Origin: Treponema sp. | GTDB taxonomy: Bacteria > Spirochaetota > Spirochaetia > Treponematales > Treponemataceae | Length of the DNA stretch: 64,000 nucleotides | Direction of reading: 5' to 3' | Assembly (NCBI GenBank): GCA_022510925.1 | Contig: JAFLSO010000009.1 | Coordinates: 1-64,000 of the forward strand | Shown: piece by piece, positions 8,035 to 16,520 of the stretch | Layout of the letters: each line of letters begins with the position of its first letter | How positions within the stretch are numbered: the first letter of the stretch is position 1 | Translations under genes and position numbers: made by a program | The notes under the pieces: generated by a model | The model's database searches: none | The model's input: only the letters and a program-made list of their open reading frames with translations | What the model was told of the DNA's origin: nothing

Positions 8035-8120
8035 TGCCGGGAACCAGACTTGAACTGGCACGCCGATTGCTCAGCAAGGGATTTTAAGTCCCTGGTGTCT
8101 ACCAATTCCACCATCCCGGC
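8035..8120 (-). tRNA. tRNA-Leu (anticodon TAA)
   Basis: An 86-nt class II tRNA with a long variable arm. The acceptor stem is GCCGGGA/TCCCGGC, the anticodon loop CTTAAAA has TAA at 8084-8086, and discriminator A is at 8035. CCA is not encoded. It reads UUA/UUG codons. Confidence 0.95.
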
Positions 8121-8130
8121 AGATTGTGAT

Positions 8131-8159
8131 ACTATACCGAAAAACTTTTTCTTTTGCAA
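8131..8159 (-). promoter_or_regulatory. tRNA-Leu promoter
   Basis: Minus strand TTGCAA (8154-8159), 17 bases, TATAGT (8131-8136). Both hexamers and the spacing are identical to those of the tRNA-Ala promoter. Confidence 0.85.
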
Positions 8160-8197
8160 GCATACGCCCGCGGGCTTAGCGCGGCAGGAGCAGGGCC

Positions 8198-8752
8198 TTA
8201 CCTGACTTTGCTGTATAAGTCAGCCACGGTTCCGCGCCATTCCGGCTTACCGTCCTTCTCCTCCCAGTCTATTATCTTACGGATTGAGAAATGCCTGGGG
8301 TCATGCGCATCGGGGCAGCTAAGGACACCGAACCTTCCCTGACCTATGTACGCTATGCGCTCGCCCTCGGAAAGCGTCTCGGACTGGGTAAGGAAATCCA
8401 GGGCGCACTCAAAGTGCATGGGGCTGCCGGAATTTTTATCAGCCATGGCATACGCCAAATCCGCCACAGGTTTTCCGCAGCGCGGGCACACACTGTGGTT
8501 CGCATTCTTAAACTCGCGTATGGCCTCCTCCTCCGCGCGTATCTGCTCGGCGCTCACTGCCGGGCGGGACGGCCTGAAAACCGGCTTATGCGGGGAAGAC
8601 AGGAGCTCCTCGCGGGCACTGCGGGCGCTGACCCTCCACGAATTGCTGTGCTCATGGCGCTGGGAACGCTCACGTCCGCGCTGACTGTTCTTTTCGCCCC
8701 GGCCCTTGGAAGACTGTCCGTGCCGCCGGGAATGTCTGTCTCTACTGCTCAT
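8198..8752 (-). CDS. conserved-looking hypothetical protein with a basic tail and a zinc-ribbon-like half
   Basis: 184 residues in two parts. Residues 1-60 are rich in Arg, Ser, His and Gly and look disordered and nucleic-acid-binding. Residues 85-184 form a compact segment with C89-x2-C92 (CPRCGKPV) and H113/C116 (HFECA), a plausible Zn site, and a conserved-looking end (YIGQGRFGVLSC, DPRHFSIRKIIDWEE). I recognise no named function. Its promoter is placed to give a leaderless mRNA, and it lies 35 bases after the 60-residue gene. Confidence 0.72.
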   Translation of the reverse strand: MSSRDRHSRRHGQSSKGRGEKNSQRGRERSQRHEHSNSWRVSARSAREELLSSPHKPVFRPSRPAVSAEQIRAEEEAIREFKNANHSVCPRCGKPVADLAYAMADKNSGSPMHFECALDFLTQSETLSEGERIAYIGQGRFGVLSCPDAHDPRHFSIRKIIDWEEKDGKPEWRGTVADLYSKVR

Positions 8753-8758
8753 GGAATC

Positions 8759-8787
8759 ATTCTAATTTAAAAGCGGATGATAGTCTA
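8759..8787 (-). promoter_or_regulatory. promoter for the 184-residue gene, predicted leaderless
   Basis: Minus strand TAGACT (8782-8787), 17 bases, TAGAAT (8759-8764), then exactly six bases to the ATG. No Shine-Dalgarno. The -35 begins at the base next to the upstream gene's stop codon. Confidence 0.68.
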
Positions 8788-8970
8788 CTAAATTAAAAAA
8801 TCCGCCGTGTTTCCCGTGGTGCTGTGGGTGCCTACTATATGCCTGCTCATGATTACCGCTATGCGGTCTATGGCGTTGTTCACGTAGTTTTTGTCCTGGA
8901 TTTTTTTCTGCAGCTCCGCTATACGCGGAGAAAGCGTAGTGTTCAAATTAGAATTCTGCGTTACCGCCAT
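8788..8970 (-). CDS. small hypothetical protein (60 aa)
   Basis: A short, mostly helical soluble protein (LSPRIAELQKKIQDKNYVNNAIDRIAVIMSRHIV). It starts three bases after the YraN stop with a Shine-Dalgarno (GGAGTAAAG) inside the yraN end, which supports a real, co-transcribed gene. It has no signal peptide or membrane segment. I do not recognise a family. Confidence 0.65.
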   Translation of the reverse strand: MAVTQNSNLNTTLSPRIAELQKKIQDKNYVNNAIDRIAVIMSRHIVGTHSTTGNTADFLI

Positions 8971-8973
8971 TCT

Positions 8974-9369
8974 TTACTCCGAAAAAGCATTAACTATATG
9001 ATGCACCGGATCCAGAGCCGGAACATCCAAGGCAATTACATCGAATCTTATGTAGCTGTCATTATATTGTCGATGTTTTTGCAGGTAACATTTAGCGGTT
9101 TTAAGAATCTTTTGCTGTTTTGTTGAATTCAGCTCGTGGCTTAAAGTGTCCGTGCTTCCGTGCGGGAGGCTTTTCACCTCCACGAACACTATGGTGTCGT
9201 TCTCAGAGCGGGTGGAGCCCAGCGCTATTATGTCTATCTCGCCTTCCCTAGTCCTGAAATTCCTTTCCAGGACAGAGTAGCCTTTCTCCCTAAGGTAGCC
9301 GGCCGCCCTCTCCTCTGCCATGAGCCCGCGGTCATGCGTGGAGGCGGCGTTCCCTGCGCCCGGACTCAC
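8974..9369 (-). CDS. YraN/UPF0102 family endonuclease-fold protein
   Basis: A 131-residue protein with the UPF0102 pattern: EERAAGYLREKGY, NFRTREGEIDIIA and FVEVK, i.e. the D-x-n-E-x-K core of the Holliday-junction-resolvase-like nuclease fold. The start is GTG, overlapping the upstream stop as GTGA. It belongs to the distal end of the rpsP-rplS operon. Its precise role is unknown. Confidence 0.85.
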   Translation of the reverse strand: MSPGAGNAASTHDRGLMAEERAAGYLREKGYSVLERNFRTREGEIDIIALGSTRSENDTIVFVEVKSLPHGSTDTLSHELNSTKQQKILKTAKCYLQKHRQYNDSYIRFDVIALDVPALDPVHHIVNAFSE

Positions 9370-9911
9370 AGCTCCTCTAAGTCCTCCAGGTCCTGCAAAT
9401 CCTCCAGGCCCGAGGAATCTTCAGGAGACAGGAACGGGGGCTCCTCCTCAAATTCTATGTGCGACAGTATGTCCTCTATCTCGGCGCGGCCCTCGCTCTT
9501 ATCCATGTCCACGGGCTCTATGGACATAAGCTTCTCGGCAAGGCGGTCCATGCGGTCAGTCTCTGAGAAATGCACTGCCACGGCAGGCCGCATGGGTATA
9601 TCGGAATCCACAGGCTGCAGCATCTCCTCTTCCTGGGGCTCCTCAACCAGATCCTCCGCATCGTCCACGGTCTCCAGAGTCTCCAAGGGCTCCAGCTCCT
9701 CAAGCGTGCCGTAATTCTCCACGTATCCGGCGTCCACACGGTGCCCGCTGGTTATCAAAAAAGGAATGTGCCAGCGCTCCAGAACGTCCAGATGGTACTG
9801 CTTTGCGGGATGGCCCGGCGCCAGGAACATATTCACGCCGTCATCAAAAAAAACGGGCGCGTCAAATGTGGCTCCGACCAGAAGATCGCTGCATTCAAGT
9901 CTCTCTGACAT
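9366..9911 (-). CDS. hypothetical acidic protein
   Basis: 181 residues: an ordered N-terminal part of about 60 residues (SDLLVGATFDAPVFFDDGVN, HIPFLITSGHRVD) and a very acidic Glu/Asp/Leu-rich remainder that is probably disordered. It lies between the FlhB-tail-like gene (4-base gap) and yraN (4-base overlap), so it is part of the operon. No function recognised. Position suggests it may be specific to spirochetes, which is an inference. Confidence 0.7.
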   Translation of the reverse strand: MSERLECSDLLVGATFDAPVFFDDGVNMFLAPGHPAKQYHLDVLERWHIPFLITSGHRVDAGYVENYGTLEELEPLETLETVDDAEDLVEEPQEEEMLQPVDSDIPMRPAVAVHFSETDRMDRLAEKLMSIEPVDMDKSEGRAEIEDILSHIEFEEEPPFLSPEDSSGLEDLQDLEDLEEL

Positions 9912-9915
9912 TAAA

Positions 9916-10173
9916 CTATTCCTGCTCCAATTCTTTTATAAAAGCGAATATGCCCGCCACCGCATGCCAGGTCTTTTCCGGAATGCAGTCGCCTACCTCC
10001 GCCATGGAAAGCACGTTCTCCGTGACGGCATCCTCCACCACGGGAATACCTGAGTCCCTGGCAATCTGCACCAGCCTGAGCGCCGCCTCTCCCCTGGACT
10101 TTGCCGTTATGAACGGAGCGTCCGCATAGGGAGGATATTTCAGCGCCACTGCCGAAAACTTAGAGCCGCTCAT
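9916..10173 (-). CDS. FlhB C-terminal-domain-like protein
   Basis: 85 residues resembling the cytoplasmic domain of FlhB/YscU export-switch proteins (AVALKYPPYADAPFITAKSRG, AARDSG-like IARDSGIPVVED). It has no membrane domain and no NPTH self-cleavage motif. Such stand-alone 'FhlB-like' proteins are known and can partly replace the FlhB tail in flagellar export. The ATG overlaps the stop of the FliK-like gene (ATGA), pointing to functional pairing of the two hook-length and export-switch proteins. Confidence 0.82.
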   Translation of the reverse strand: MSGSKFSAVALKYPPYADAPFITAKSRGEAALRLVQIARDSGIPVVEDAVTENVLSMAEVGDCIPEKTWHAVAGIFAFIKELEQE

Positions 10174-11117
10174 GCCTTGTTCTCATAAGTGACAGGCCGC
10201 TCGTCCGAGGAGCAGAGCCCGTCCGTCATGGCAGAGGGGGTGTAGGTCGCCGCCACAGAAACATCACCTCCAGTCCCGGAGGAGAACATTTTTCCGAGCC
10301 GCCCCTCCGCGGCCTCAGCCTGTGACGGCGTAAGCGGCGGTGACGTGCAGAACCGGATTTCCCTCAGCCTGCTGCTATCAAAATATACCACAAAAAAATA
10401 TTTTTTTAAAGGAAAAGTGCAATTTATTTCGATTTTTTCAACGGATTTGCTTTCCGTATCAAGAAGGAGCCTGATTATTCCGTCAGCCTCTTTCTCTCCG
10501 TTCTGCCACTGGAACGGGAGGATTACCCAGTGCCTGCGGCCTGAGGAAATCTGGTTTATTAAAGTGAGCGGACCCGGCCCCTTTACAGGGCGCGTGACAT
10601 AGAGCCCGGACAAAAAATCCTGCCCTCCGTCCGCCTCATCCTTACCGGGGGAATTTTCCGCGCCGTCGCCATGCCCGTCCGAGAAATCCAGCAGTGAAAG
10701 AAGCCCGCTCACGGCGCTCTCCGTGGGCTCCACGCCTTTCTCCAGCAGAAGGGCCGCTATCTCCGCGGCCTTTCCCTCTTTCCCGGGGAATTTAGCGGCA
10801 ACGCGCCTGGCTCTCTCCATAACCGACGTGTCTATTTTAAGCCCGCTCTGCTGAAAGAACTGCACGAGCTTTAAAAGAATGCCGTCCTGAGCGGCCTGTT
10901 CCGATGAAAAAAGACTTGCCAGAGAGAAATCCGCCGCGTTAAGCATGCCCGCCTTAAAATCAGGCGTCTCCGGCACCAGAAGGATTTTTCCTGACGGATC
11001 GCCGCGCAGCACGGCCCTGAAGCTCTGCCCCTCACGCAGGGCAATGTCGCTCTGTACAACAACGCGGTGTCCTGCGAGCGAGACTAAAAAATCACCCCCG
11101 CCCCGGTCAGACAGCAC
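10170..11117 (-). CDS. FliK-like hook-length control protein (5' end uncertain)
   Basis: At least 315 residues. The beginning (VRVLSDRGGGDFLVSLAGHRV, LREGQSFRAVL) is the β-domain seen at the start of many FliK-family proteins, and the partner encoded next is an FlhB tail. The GTG at 11117 falls inside this conserved-looking domain. The open frame extends upstream to 11231 inside rplS and would add AQIAEGSDVFV before the GTG, yet contains no ATG, GTG or TTG. So the true start is a rare codon (ATA at 11190-11192 or 11175-11177, ATT at 11145-11147) or the protein lost its first strand. Function as FliK is an inference. Confidence 0.62.
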   Translation of the reverse strand: MLSDRGGGDFLVSLAGHRVVVQSDIALREGQSFRAVLRGDPSGKILLVPETPDFKAGMLNAADFSLASLFSSEQAAQDGILLKLVQFFQQSGLKIDTSVMERARRVAAKFPGKEGKAAEIAALLLEKGVEPTESAVSGLLSLLDFSDGHGDGAENSPGKDEADGGQDFLSGLYVTRPVKGPGPLTLINQISSGRRHWVILPFQWQNGEKEADGIIRLLLDTESKSVEKIEINCTFPLKKYFFVVYFDSSRLREIRFCTSPPLTPSQAEAAEGRLGKMFSSGTGGDVSVAATYTPSAMTDGLCSSDERPVTYENKA

Positions 11118-11196
11118 CCGGACAAAGACATCCGAGCCTTCCGCAATCTGAGCAGGAGCGGGGGAAGAAAAAGATATATTGCTGGTCCGTATAAAA

Positions 11197-11646
11197 TTAC
11201 TTTGCAGCGTCGCCTTCTTTAGCCGCTTTCAGAGCCTCTTCATGGGCTTTGGCGGCCTCATTCGCCTTGGCGTTCGCCTCTGCCACTGCCGCGGCTGCCT
11301 TGGCACCCACCAGTGTCTTAATCTTGGCGGCCTTGCCGATTTTGTCGCGCACATAGTAGATTTTGGCGCGGCGGACTTTACCGGGGCGCACTACCTCCAC
11401 CTTGACGATGCGCGGGCTGTGAACGGGGAACACGCGCTCCACGCCCACGCCGTAGCTTTCTTTGCGCACTGTAAAAGTCTTTCCTATGCCGGAATTCTTA
11501 ATGCAAAGAACCAGACCCTCAAAAACCTGCACGCGCTTGGTTTTTCCTTCGATAATCTCAAAGTAGACTTTCACTGTGTCGCCCACTTTGAAGTTCTCCG
11601 CGAACGGCTTTTTCTGCTGCTCTTCAATAGTCCTGATAAGATCCAT
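11197..11646 (-). CDS. rplS: 50S ribosomal protein L19
   Basis: The L19 core occupies residues 1-115 ([35 protein letters not shown]). It is followed by a 35-residue Ala/Lys/Glu-rich helical tail ([20 protein letters not shown]) not found in standard L19. L19 sits at the 30S-50S interface. It is two bases downstream of trmD, the classical order. Confidence 0.96.
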   Translation of the reverse strand: MDLIRTIEEQQKKPFAENFKVGDTVKVYFEIIEGKTKRVQVFEGLVLCIKNSGIGKTFTVRKESYGVGVERVFPVHSPRIVKVEVVRPGKVRRAKIYYVRDKIGKAAKIKTLVGAKAAAAVAEANAKANEAAKAHEEALKAAKEGDAAK

Positions 11647-11648
11647 TT

Positions 11649-12476
11649 TTATTTCTCCATTTGGGTGCGCTTTGTTTCCGCGCGTCTCAGTCTCTCCTGC
11701 ACTGAGCGCAGTTTTCTGCGCTGCTTGCGGTCATTCTTGTAATCGATATGCTCCGCAAGTTCTTCGATCATTTTCTCGGCCTCTGATGAAAGAGTACCCG
11801 CTTCCCTGGCCCGCCAGATTAAGTCCGGCCGGTTCATGAGAGTTTTCTGCAGGCTCTTCTTAAGCCGCCACTTTCGGATTTCCTCGTGGTTTCCGCTGAT
11901 AAGAACAGACGGAACTTCCATGCCCTTATACACGCTTGGCCTCGTGTACTGGGGATATTCCAAAAGAGCGCCGGAAAAACTTTCCTCGTTCAAAGATTCC
12001 TGCGTAATTACATCTTTTACAAGACGATACACGCTGTCTATTATGACGGTGGCCGCCACTTCCCCGGAGGACATCACATAGTCCCCTATTGAAAGCTCCT
12101 CGTCCACATAGGAATCTATTATCCGCTGGTCTATGCCTTCGTAGCGACCGCAGATAAAAACAATCTCGTCTTTCTGGCTAAGCTGCACGGCTTTTTTCTG
12201 TGTGAATGGCTTTCCGCCCGGGGTCACATAGACCACGTGCTTTTTGTAAGCCTCCACGCTGTCCAAAGCCCTGCCTAACGGCTCGGGAAGCAGAAGCTGC
12301 CCCGCACCGCCGCCATAAGGAGGTTCGTCACAGGTTTTGTGTCTATCAAAGGCAAAGTCCCTGATATTCACTAAATCGTAGGCAATAATTCCCTTCTCAA
12401 CCGCTTTCGCCATGATCGAAGTCTCAAAAAAAGCGCGCGGAATCTCAGGGAACAAGGTCAGCACAGTAAATTTCAC
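11649..12476 (-). CDS. trmD: tRNA (guanine-N1)-methyltransferase
   Basis: A 275-residue TrmD, which makes m1G37 in tRNAs and prevents +1 frameshifting. The trefoil-knot SAM site shows [28 protein letters not shown] and [11 protein letters not shown]. The C-terminal about 35 residues are very basic ([29 protein letters not shown]), an extension beyond the usual 240-250 residues. It lies between rimM and rplS. Confidence 0.96.
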   Translation of the reverse strand: MKFTVLTLFPEIPRAFFETSIMAKAVEKGIIAYDLVNIRDFAFDRHKTCDEPPYGGGAGQLLLPEPLGRALDSVEAYKKHVVYVTPGGKPFTQKKAVQLSQKDEIVFICGRYEGIDQRIIDSYVDEELSIGDYVMSSGEVAATVIIDSVYRLVKDVITQESLNEESFSGALLEYPQYTRPSVYKGMEVPSVLISGNHEEIRKWRLKKSLQKTLMNRPDLIWRAREAGTLSSEAEKMIEELAEHIDYKNDRKQRRKLRSVQERLRRAETKRTQMEK

Positions 12477-12481
12477 AGGAG

Positions 12482-13045
12482 TTACTCCAGAATCCAGAGG
12501 TGCATCAGCTGCATCCTGCCGCTCTCAACATCCACTTCCCCTATGAATTCATCTTTAAAGGGAACGTATACAACGCGCGTTTTACCGCCCGATGTAAATT
12601 TGATGTCGTCCGCAAGCAGCGTACAGCCCTCGGACAGCGAAACCTCAACGAGGTAGCCTGATCCGCCTTCCATTACGTTTGTGACTGTTCCAACGGTTTG
12701 CTCGCCGTTATCGCTCCTATACCATAAAGAGCACCCCTTAAGGTCCTCTATGTACCACTCTCCCGGCTGCAGCGGGCGCGCGTATTCGCGGGGAACTACG
12801 ATTTCCCACCTGTTGTACCTGGCAGCGTCCTCAGGTGTGTTTATTCCCGCTAGTTTCATGTACAGAGTGCTTCCGCCTGTTTTCACGTATTCCACGGCAA
12901 ACAGTTTTTTCTCTTCCGCATTCCGTAAAGTCACTTCTTCCATACGTTCAAAATGCCCGTACTCGCCGGAAGTGCTTTCTACTTTGAACTCGCCCGTGAT
13001 TCCATGGGAGCCTCGGACAATACCAACCACAAATTGCTCTGTCAT
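12482..13045 (-). CDS. rimM: ribosome maturation factor RimM
   Basis: 187 residues. The N-terminal domain opens with VGIVRGSHGITGEFKV and the C-terminal PRC barrel contains VPFKDEFIGEVDVESGRM. RimM assists 30S head assembly around S19. It is flanked by khpA and trmD in the standard order, with gaps of 5-6 bases. Confidence 0.94.
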   Translation of the reverse strand: MTEQFVVGIVRGSHGITGEFKVESTSGEYGHFERMEEVTLRNAEEKKLFAVEYVKTGGSTLYMKLAGINTPEDAARYNRWEIVVPREYARPLQPGEWYIEDLKGCSLWYRSDNGEQTVGTVTNVMEGGSGYLVEVSLSEGCTLLADDIKFTSGGKTRVVYVPFKDEFIGEVDVESGRMQLMHLWILE

Positions 13046-13051
13046 CCTGAA

Positions 13052-13285
13052 TCAGTCCAGAATCTCCAGGCTGTAACGCTTGCCGTCTTTGCTGGCAGAG
13101 GCGCTTAAAACGGTGCGCAGGGCTTTTGCTATACGGCCATACTTGCCTATAACCTTTCCGATGTCACCTTGGGCCACGCTAAGCTGCAGAACAGGACCGC
13201 GCTCACCTTCGGTTTCCGTGACGGAGACTGCGCTAGGATCATCGACCAGTGATTTAGCAATGTATTCAATCAGGTCTTTTTCCAT
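13052..13285 (-). CDS. khpA: KH-domain RNA-binding protein KhpA
   Basis: 77 residues with a single KH domain (VAQGDIGKVIGKYGRIAKALRTVL, the GxxG loop being GKYG). KhpA proteins bind RNA and affect cell division and envelope gene expression in some bacteria. Encoded between rpsP and rimM as usual. Shine-Dalgarno AAGGGG. Confidence 0.93.
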   Translation of the reverse strand: MEKDLIEYIAKSLVDDPSAVSVTETEGERGPVLQLSVAQGDIGKVIGKYGRIAKALRTVLSASASKDGKRYSLEILD

Positions 13286-13302
13286 TGTCTGCCCCTTAAG
13301 AA

Positions 13303-13584
13303 TTATTTGGCAATGTTAGTGCCGTCAGCCGCAAGGCCCTGCTTGTTGAACAGATGCTTTACGATAGTCGTGGGCTGGGCGCCTACGCTGAGCCAGTACT
13401 TGGCGCGATCTTCTTTAAAAGAAATCTGCTTGTCCTCGGCTTCGATCGGGTGATAGTAGCCAATCTCTTCGATGGTCTCACCGTCACGGGGTTTGCGCGA
13501 GTCCTGCACCACTATGCGGTAGTACGGACGGGCTTTAGCACCAAACTTCTTGAGTCTGATTTTTACCACTTGGTTTTCCTCCAT
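13303..13584 (-). CDS. rpsP: 30S ribosomal protein S16
   Basis: 93 residues beginning [20 protein letters not shown], with [25 protein letters not shown], the S16 signature. The reading frame stays open for 49 codons upstream, but the promoter and two leader hairpins lie there, so the ATG at 13584 is chosen. No clear Shine-Dalgarno precedes it. It is the first gene of the operon that runs to yraN. Confidence 0.95.
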   Translation of the reverse strand: MEENQVVKIRLKKFGAKARPYYRIVVQDSRKPRDGETIEEIGYYHPIEAEDKQISFKEDRAKYWLSVGAQPTTIVKHLFNKQGLAADGTNIAK

Positions 13585-13587
13585 GAA

Positions 13588-13646
13588 AGGTCTCTTGCGA
13601 ACGGGTTCAAGACCTAAAATGCGTATTTTCCACACTATGCAGTGTG
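13588..13646 (-). promoter_or_regulatory. structured 5' leader of rpsP
   Basis: The predicted transcript starts near 13648. The leader holds a perfect 6-bp hairpin CACACT-ATGC-AGTGTG (13631-13646) at its very 5' end and a second stem AGGTCT/AGACCT (13610-13615 with 13588-13593) that ends three bases before the ATG. A Shine-Dalgarno is missing. The layout fits translational control of the ribosomal operon, but no known ligand motif is recognised. Confidence 0.5.
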
Positions 13647-13654
13647 AGAGCAAC

Positions 13655-13683
13655 ATTCTAGTGATTTTTATGGGCTTGGTCAA
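13655..13683 (-). promoter_or_regulatory. rpsP operon promoter
   Basis: Minus strand TTGACC (13678-13683), 17-base spacer, TAGAAT (13655-13660): a near-consensus σ70 promoter about 70 bases upstream of rpsP. Confidence 0.8.
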
Positions 13684-13782
13684 TAATAGGCACCGCTCCG
13701 TGCGCGCGGAGGGAACTGCCCGGGACTGCAAAGCAGAGCGCGGAAAGCCTCAGATGCCATGGCCGCCCCGGGCGCGGAAACG

Positions 13783-14784
13783 CTAGTTCAGATAGGACGC
13801 CGCGTCTGAATTCTCGAAAAATGACGTGTCTATGTGCTGCCTTACATCGTATTCCTCAGAGAGAACATCTATGCTCACCAGGAATTTTATGGTGTCCTGC
13901 AGCGCGTCGGCATCGGTATCATCCACCGTTACGGCGAAATTATACTTGGGAAGAAGCTTCTTTATCTGCTCAGGCTCCAGGGCCAGATTCTCCGCCACTT
14001 TTGAGAGCGTCTCCTCGTCAAGCACGGGAAGCTCCCTCACGGCGCGCGCGAACTGCTCCAGAATAACGCTTATGACCTGCGGGCTGGATTTTACGAACGC
14101 CTCGCGGGCTATGAACGTGTTGGTTCCGCGCAGCGTGGTGTCGGAGCCTTTCGCTATTATCCTGGCAGTGCCGCTGTCCACAAGGCGGGTCACGTTCGGC
14201 TCCCAGATGACCACCGCGTCCACCTGACCTGTGGCAAGCACGGCAGCCGCGTCTCCCGCGCCTATGTTTATGAGCTCTATGTCATCAAAGGTGAGGCCGT
14301 TCGTCTCCAGGATTTTCTTTATAAGATTATGGCCCGTGGAGCCTATGACGGTGGCGACTTTCTTGCCTTTTAAATCTTTAGCGGAGCGGAGCCCTGAGCC
14401 GGCCGCGGAAAGAACTGCGTATGCGTCGGGACCGTTGGCGGGAACTCCGACTATCACATTTTTCTGCCCGGCCGCTATGGAAGAGACCGTGGGCACGTCT
14501 CCTATTACGCCTATGTCGCTAGTGCCGGCCGCAAGGGACTCGTTCATGGGCGGACCTGACTCAAAGTCGTTCCAGTTAACCTTAACCTGCGAGGATGCCA
14601 GCGCCTCCTCTATCCAGCCTTTCTCGCGGGCCACATAAAGCGGCAGGAACGCGGCGCTGGGCTGTATGGCTATGTTAACCGTCTTGGCGGAAGAGCCTTT
14701 TGCCCTTGCGCCAGAACCTTTGGCGCAGCCCGTGAGCATGACGGACGCAATCAACGCCGCCACAAGAATAACTCTCTTTTTCAT
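13783..14784 (-). CDS. NitT/TauT-family ABC transporter substrate-binding lipoprotein
   Basis: 333 residues from the ATG at 14784, chosen because GGAGG precedes it and a lipoprotein signal follows directly (MKKRVILVAALIASVMLTGC, lipid-anchored Cys20). The mature part has the SsuA/TauA-like pattern: NIAIQPSAAFLPLYVAREKGWIEE, GTSDIGVIGDVPT, KKVATVIGSTGHN and QVDAVVIWEPN. It should bind a small ligand such as a sulfonate, nitrate-like ion or a thiamine precursor; the ligand cannot be predicted. It is the last gene of the three-gene importer. Confidence 0.86.
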   Translation of the reverse strand: MKKRVILVAALIASVMLTGCAKGSGARAKGSSAKTVNIAIQPSAAFLPLYVAREKGWIEEALASSQVKVNWNDFESGPPMNESLAAGTSDIGVIGDVPTVSSIAAGQKNVIVGVPANGPDAYAVLSAAGSGLRSAKDLKGKKVATVIGSTGHNLIKKILETNGLTFDDIELINIGAGDAAAVLATGQVDAVVIWEPNVTRLVDSGTARIIAKGSDTTLRGTNTFIAREAFVKSSPQVISVILEQFARAVRELPVLDEETLSKVAENLALEPEQIKKLLPKYNFAVTVDDTDADALQDTIKFLVSIDVLSEEYDVRQHIDTSFFENSDAASYLN

Positions 14785-14809
14785 TTTTTCCTCCAGCATG
14801 AATGCTTTA

Positions 14810-15604
14810 TTATTTTTCCGAGTGTTCGTGCCGCCCTTGATGCTCATCCTGGAAAAATTCATCATAAATGCGCTTTTTAATCTTAAGAAAATCTATGCTG
14901 TTCCTGTCGCGCGGCTCGGACAAATCCACATCCACGGTATCCTGTATGCGGCCGGGCCTGTTAGATAAGACTATGACTTTATCAGATAAAAACACAGCCT
15001 CATCTATGTCGTGGGTGACCATGAGCATGGTCGTGTGCCGTTCGTGCTGAATTCTTTTCAGCTCGTTCTGCATGGCGATTTTTGTGAACGTGTCCAGGGC
15101 GCCGAACGGCTCGTCCAGAAGAAGGACCGGCGGCCTGTTCACAAGAGCGCGCGCTATGCCCGCCCTCTGCGCCATTCCCCCTGAAAGCTGGGAAGGATAG
15201 GATTTCTCGAATCCGTTAAGCCTCACCAGATTTATGTAATGCTGCACCAGCGCCTTTCTCTGCGTCTTAGGCTTGCCGTTCAGCGCGTACCCTATGTTCT
15301 GCTCCACCGTCATCCACGGGAAGAGCCTGTGCTCCTGGAAGACTATGCCCCTGGTTTTCTCCGGGGACAGAACTTTTTTGCCGGCCACAGTAATGGTCCC
15401 CGAATGGTCCGGGTCCAGCCCCGACACCGCCCTTAGCAGGGTGCTTTTTCCGCAGCCGCTCGCGCCCACTATGCACACGACCTGCCCCTTGCTGACCGTG
15501 AACGAGACATCCTCCAGCACTTTAAGCGGGCCTGTCCGCTGCATGAAAGTCTTGCTCACAGAGTCCACTGTGATATAGCTCTCAGAACTGCCCGTATCCG
15601 TCAT
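14810..15604 (-). CDS. NitT/TauT-family ABC transporter ATPase
   Basis: 264 residues with Walker [10 protein letters not shown], signature [15 protein letters not shown], Walker [12 protein letters not shown] and the switch His in MVTHDIDEA, as in SsuB/TauB. The start at 15604 overlaps the permease stop as ATGA and has a Shine-Dalgarno (GGTGGAG) six bases upstream; an ATG 12 bases further up has none. It powers the adjacent permease. Confidence 0.92.
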   Translation of the reverse strand: MTDTGSSESYITVDSVSKTFMQRTGPLKVLEDVSFTVSKGQVVCIVGASGCGKSTLLRAVSGLDPDHSGTITVAGKKVLSPEKTRGIVFQEHRLFPWMTVEQNIGYALNGKPKTQRKALVQHYINLVRLNGFEKSYPSQLSGGMAQRAGIARALVNRPPVLLLDEPFGALDTFTKIAMQNELKRIQHERHTTMLMVTHDIDEAVFLSDKVIVLSNRPGRIQDTVDVDLSEPRDRNSIDFLKIKKRIYDEFFQDEHQGRHEHSEK

Positions 15605-16419
15605 GCATAACTCCACCTGACCACATTCTTCTCCACGGCCTTAAGAACGGAGTCCATAATCTTACCTACAAGACCTATCGTAAGCATGCCCACAATCACC
15701 ACGTCCGTCTTGCCGTACTGACGGGCGTTCATAATCAGGTAGCCGAGCCCTGTGGTGGAGGAGACCAGCTCCGCCGCCACCACGGTCATCCAGCATCCGG
15801 TGAGCCCCGTGCGGAGTCCCGTAAAAATATTGGGCGCCGCGCCGGGAATAATCACCATGAAGATATGCTTAAGAACCGGTGTCTCGTTTACCAGCGAGAC
15901 CTCCTCAAGTTTTTTGTCTGCCTGACGGATGCCGTCTATCACGTTCACAAGTATGGTAAAAAATCCGCCCAGAAAAATCAGATACACTTTTCCGCTCTCA
16001 CCGATTCCGAACCACAGTATGACCAGCGGAATCCATGCGATGGGAGGAATGGGCTTTATAATCTGAATGAAAAGCTTGGTTATGCGCATAAGATGCCTGG
16101 AGAGCCCTATGAGTATTCCCAGAACTATGCCTAGCGCGCTGGCCACCAGGAAGCCTTTCAGAACGCGCGCTATGCTTATCCATGCGTTCTTAAGCAGGGA
16201 GCCTTTGGTGAGCAGGTCCAGGAAAGTCTGCCATATTTTTGAGAGCGACGGCATAATGACAGGATTAAGCCTGCCTGACCTGTCAAGCGCGGACCACAGG
16301 ACTATGACGATCAGGAGCAAGGAGAAATATTCCGCGCAGTATCCTGCCCGCGCCAGATTTGAGCTTTTATTAGAATCACGCTCCGCATCGCCTGTCTTGA
16401 AACTACCCACTACTGCCAT
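15601..16419 (-). CDS. NitT/TauT-family ABC transporter permease
   Basis: 272 residues with about six membrane helices and the cytoplasmic coupling (EAA-type) loop LVNETPVLKHIFMVIIPGAAPNIFTGLR. It resembles SsuC/TauC. First gene of the operon, behind a good σ70 promoter. Confidence 0.9.
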   Translation of the reverse strand: MAVVGSFKTGDAERDSNKSSNLARAGYCAEYFSLLLIVIVLWSALDRSGRLNPVIMPSLSKIWQTFLDLLTKGSLLKNAWISIARVLKGFLVASALGIVLGILIGLSRHLMRITKLFIQIIKPIPPIAWIPLVILWFGIGESGKVYLIFLGGFFTILVNVIDGIRQADKKLEEVSLVNETPVLKHIFMVIIPGAAPNIFTGLRTGLTGCWMTVVAAELVSSTTGLGYLIMNARQYGKTDVVIVGMLTIGLVGKIMDSVLKAVEKNVVRWSYA

Positions 16420-16446
16420 TAACCCACTAAAAAAATATGATTTAGA

Positions 16447-16475
16447 AGTCTACACTTTTTGAAACGGAACGTCAA
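16447..16475 (-). promoter_or_regulatory. promoter of the NitT/TauT-type importer operon
   Basis: Minus strand TTGACG (16470-16475), 17 bases, TAGACT (16447-16452), about 30 bases before the permease ATG. Five of six -35 bases fit consensus. Confidence 0.7.
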
Positions 16476-16520
16476 CATTCAAAAAACGGAAGGACTTTCC
16501 GCGGACGCCGCATGCCTGCC

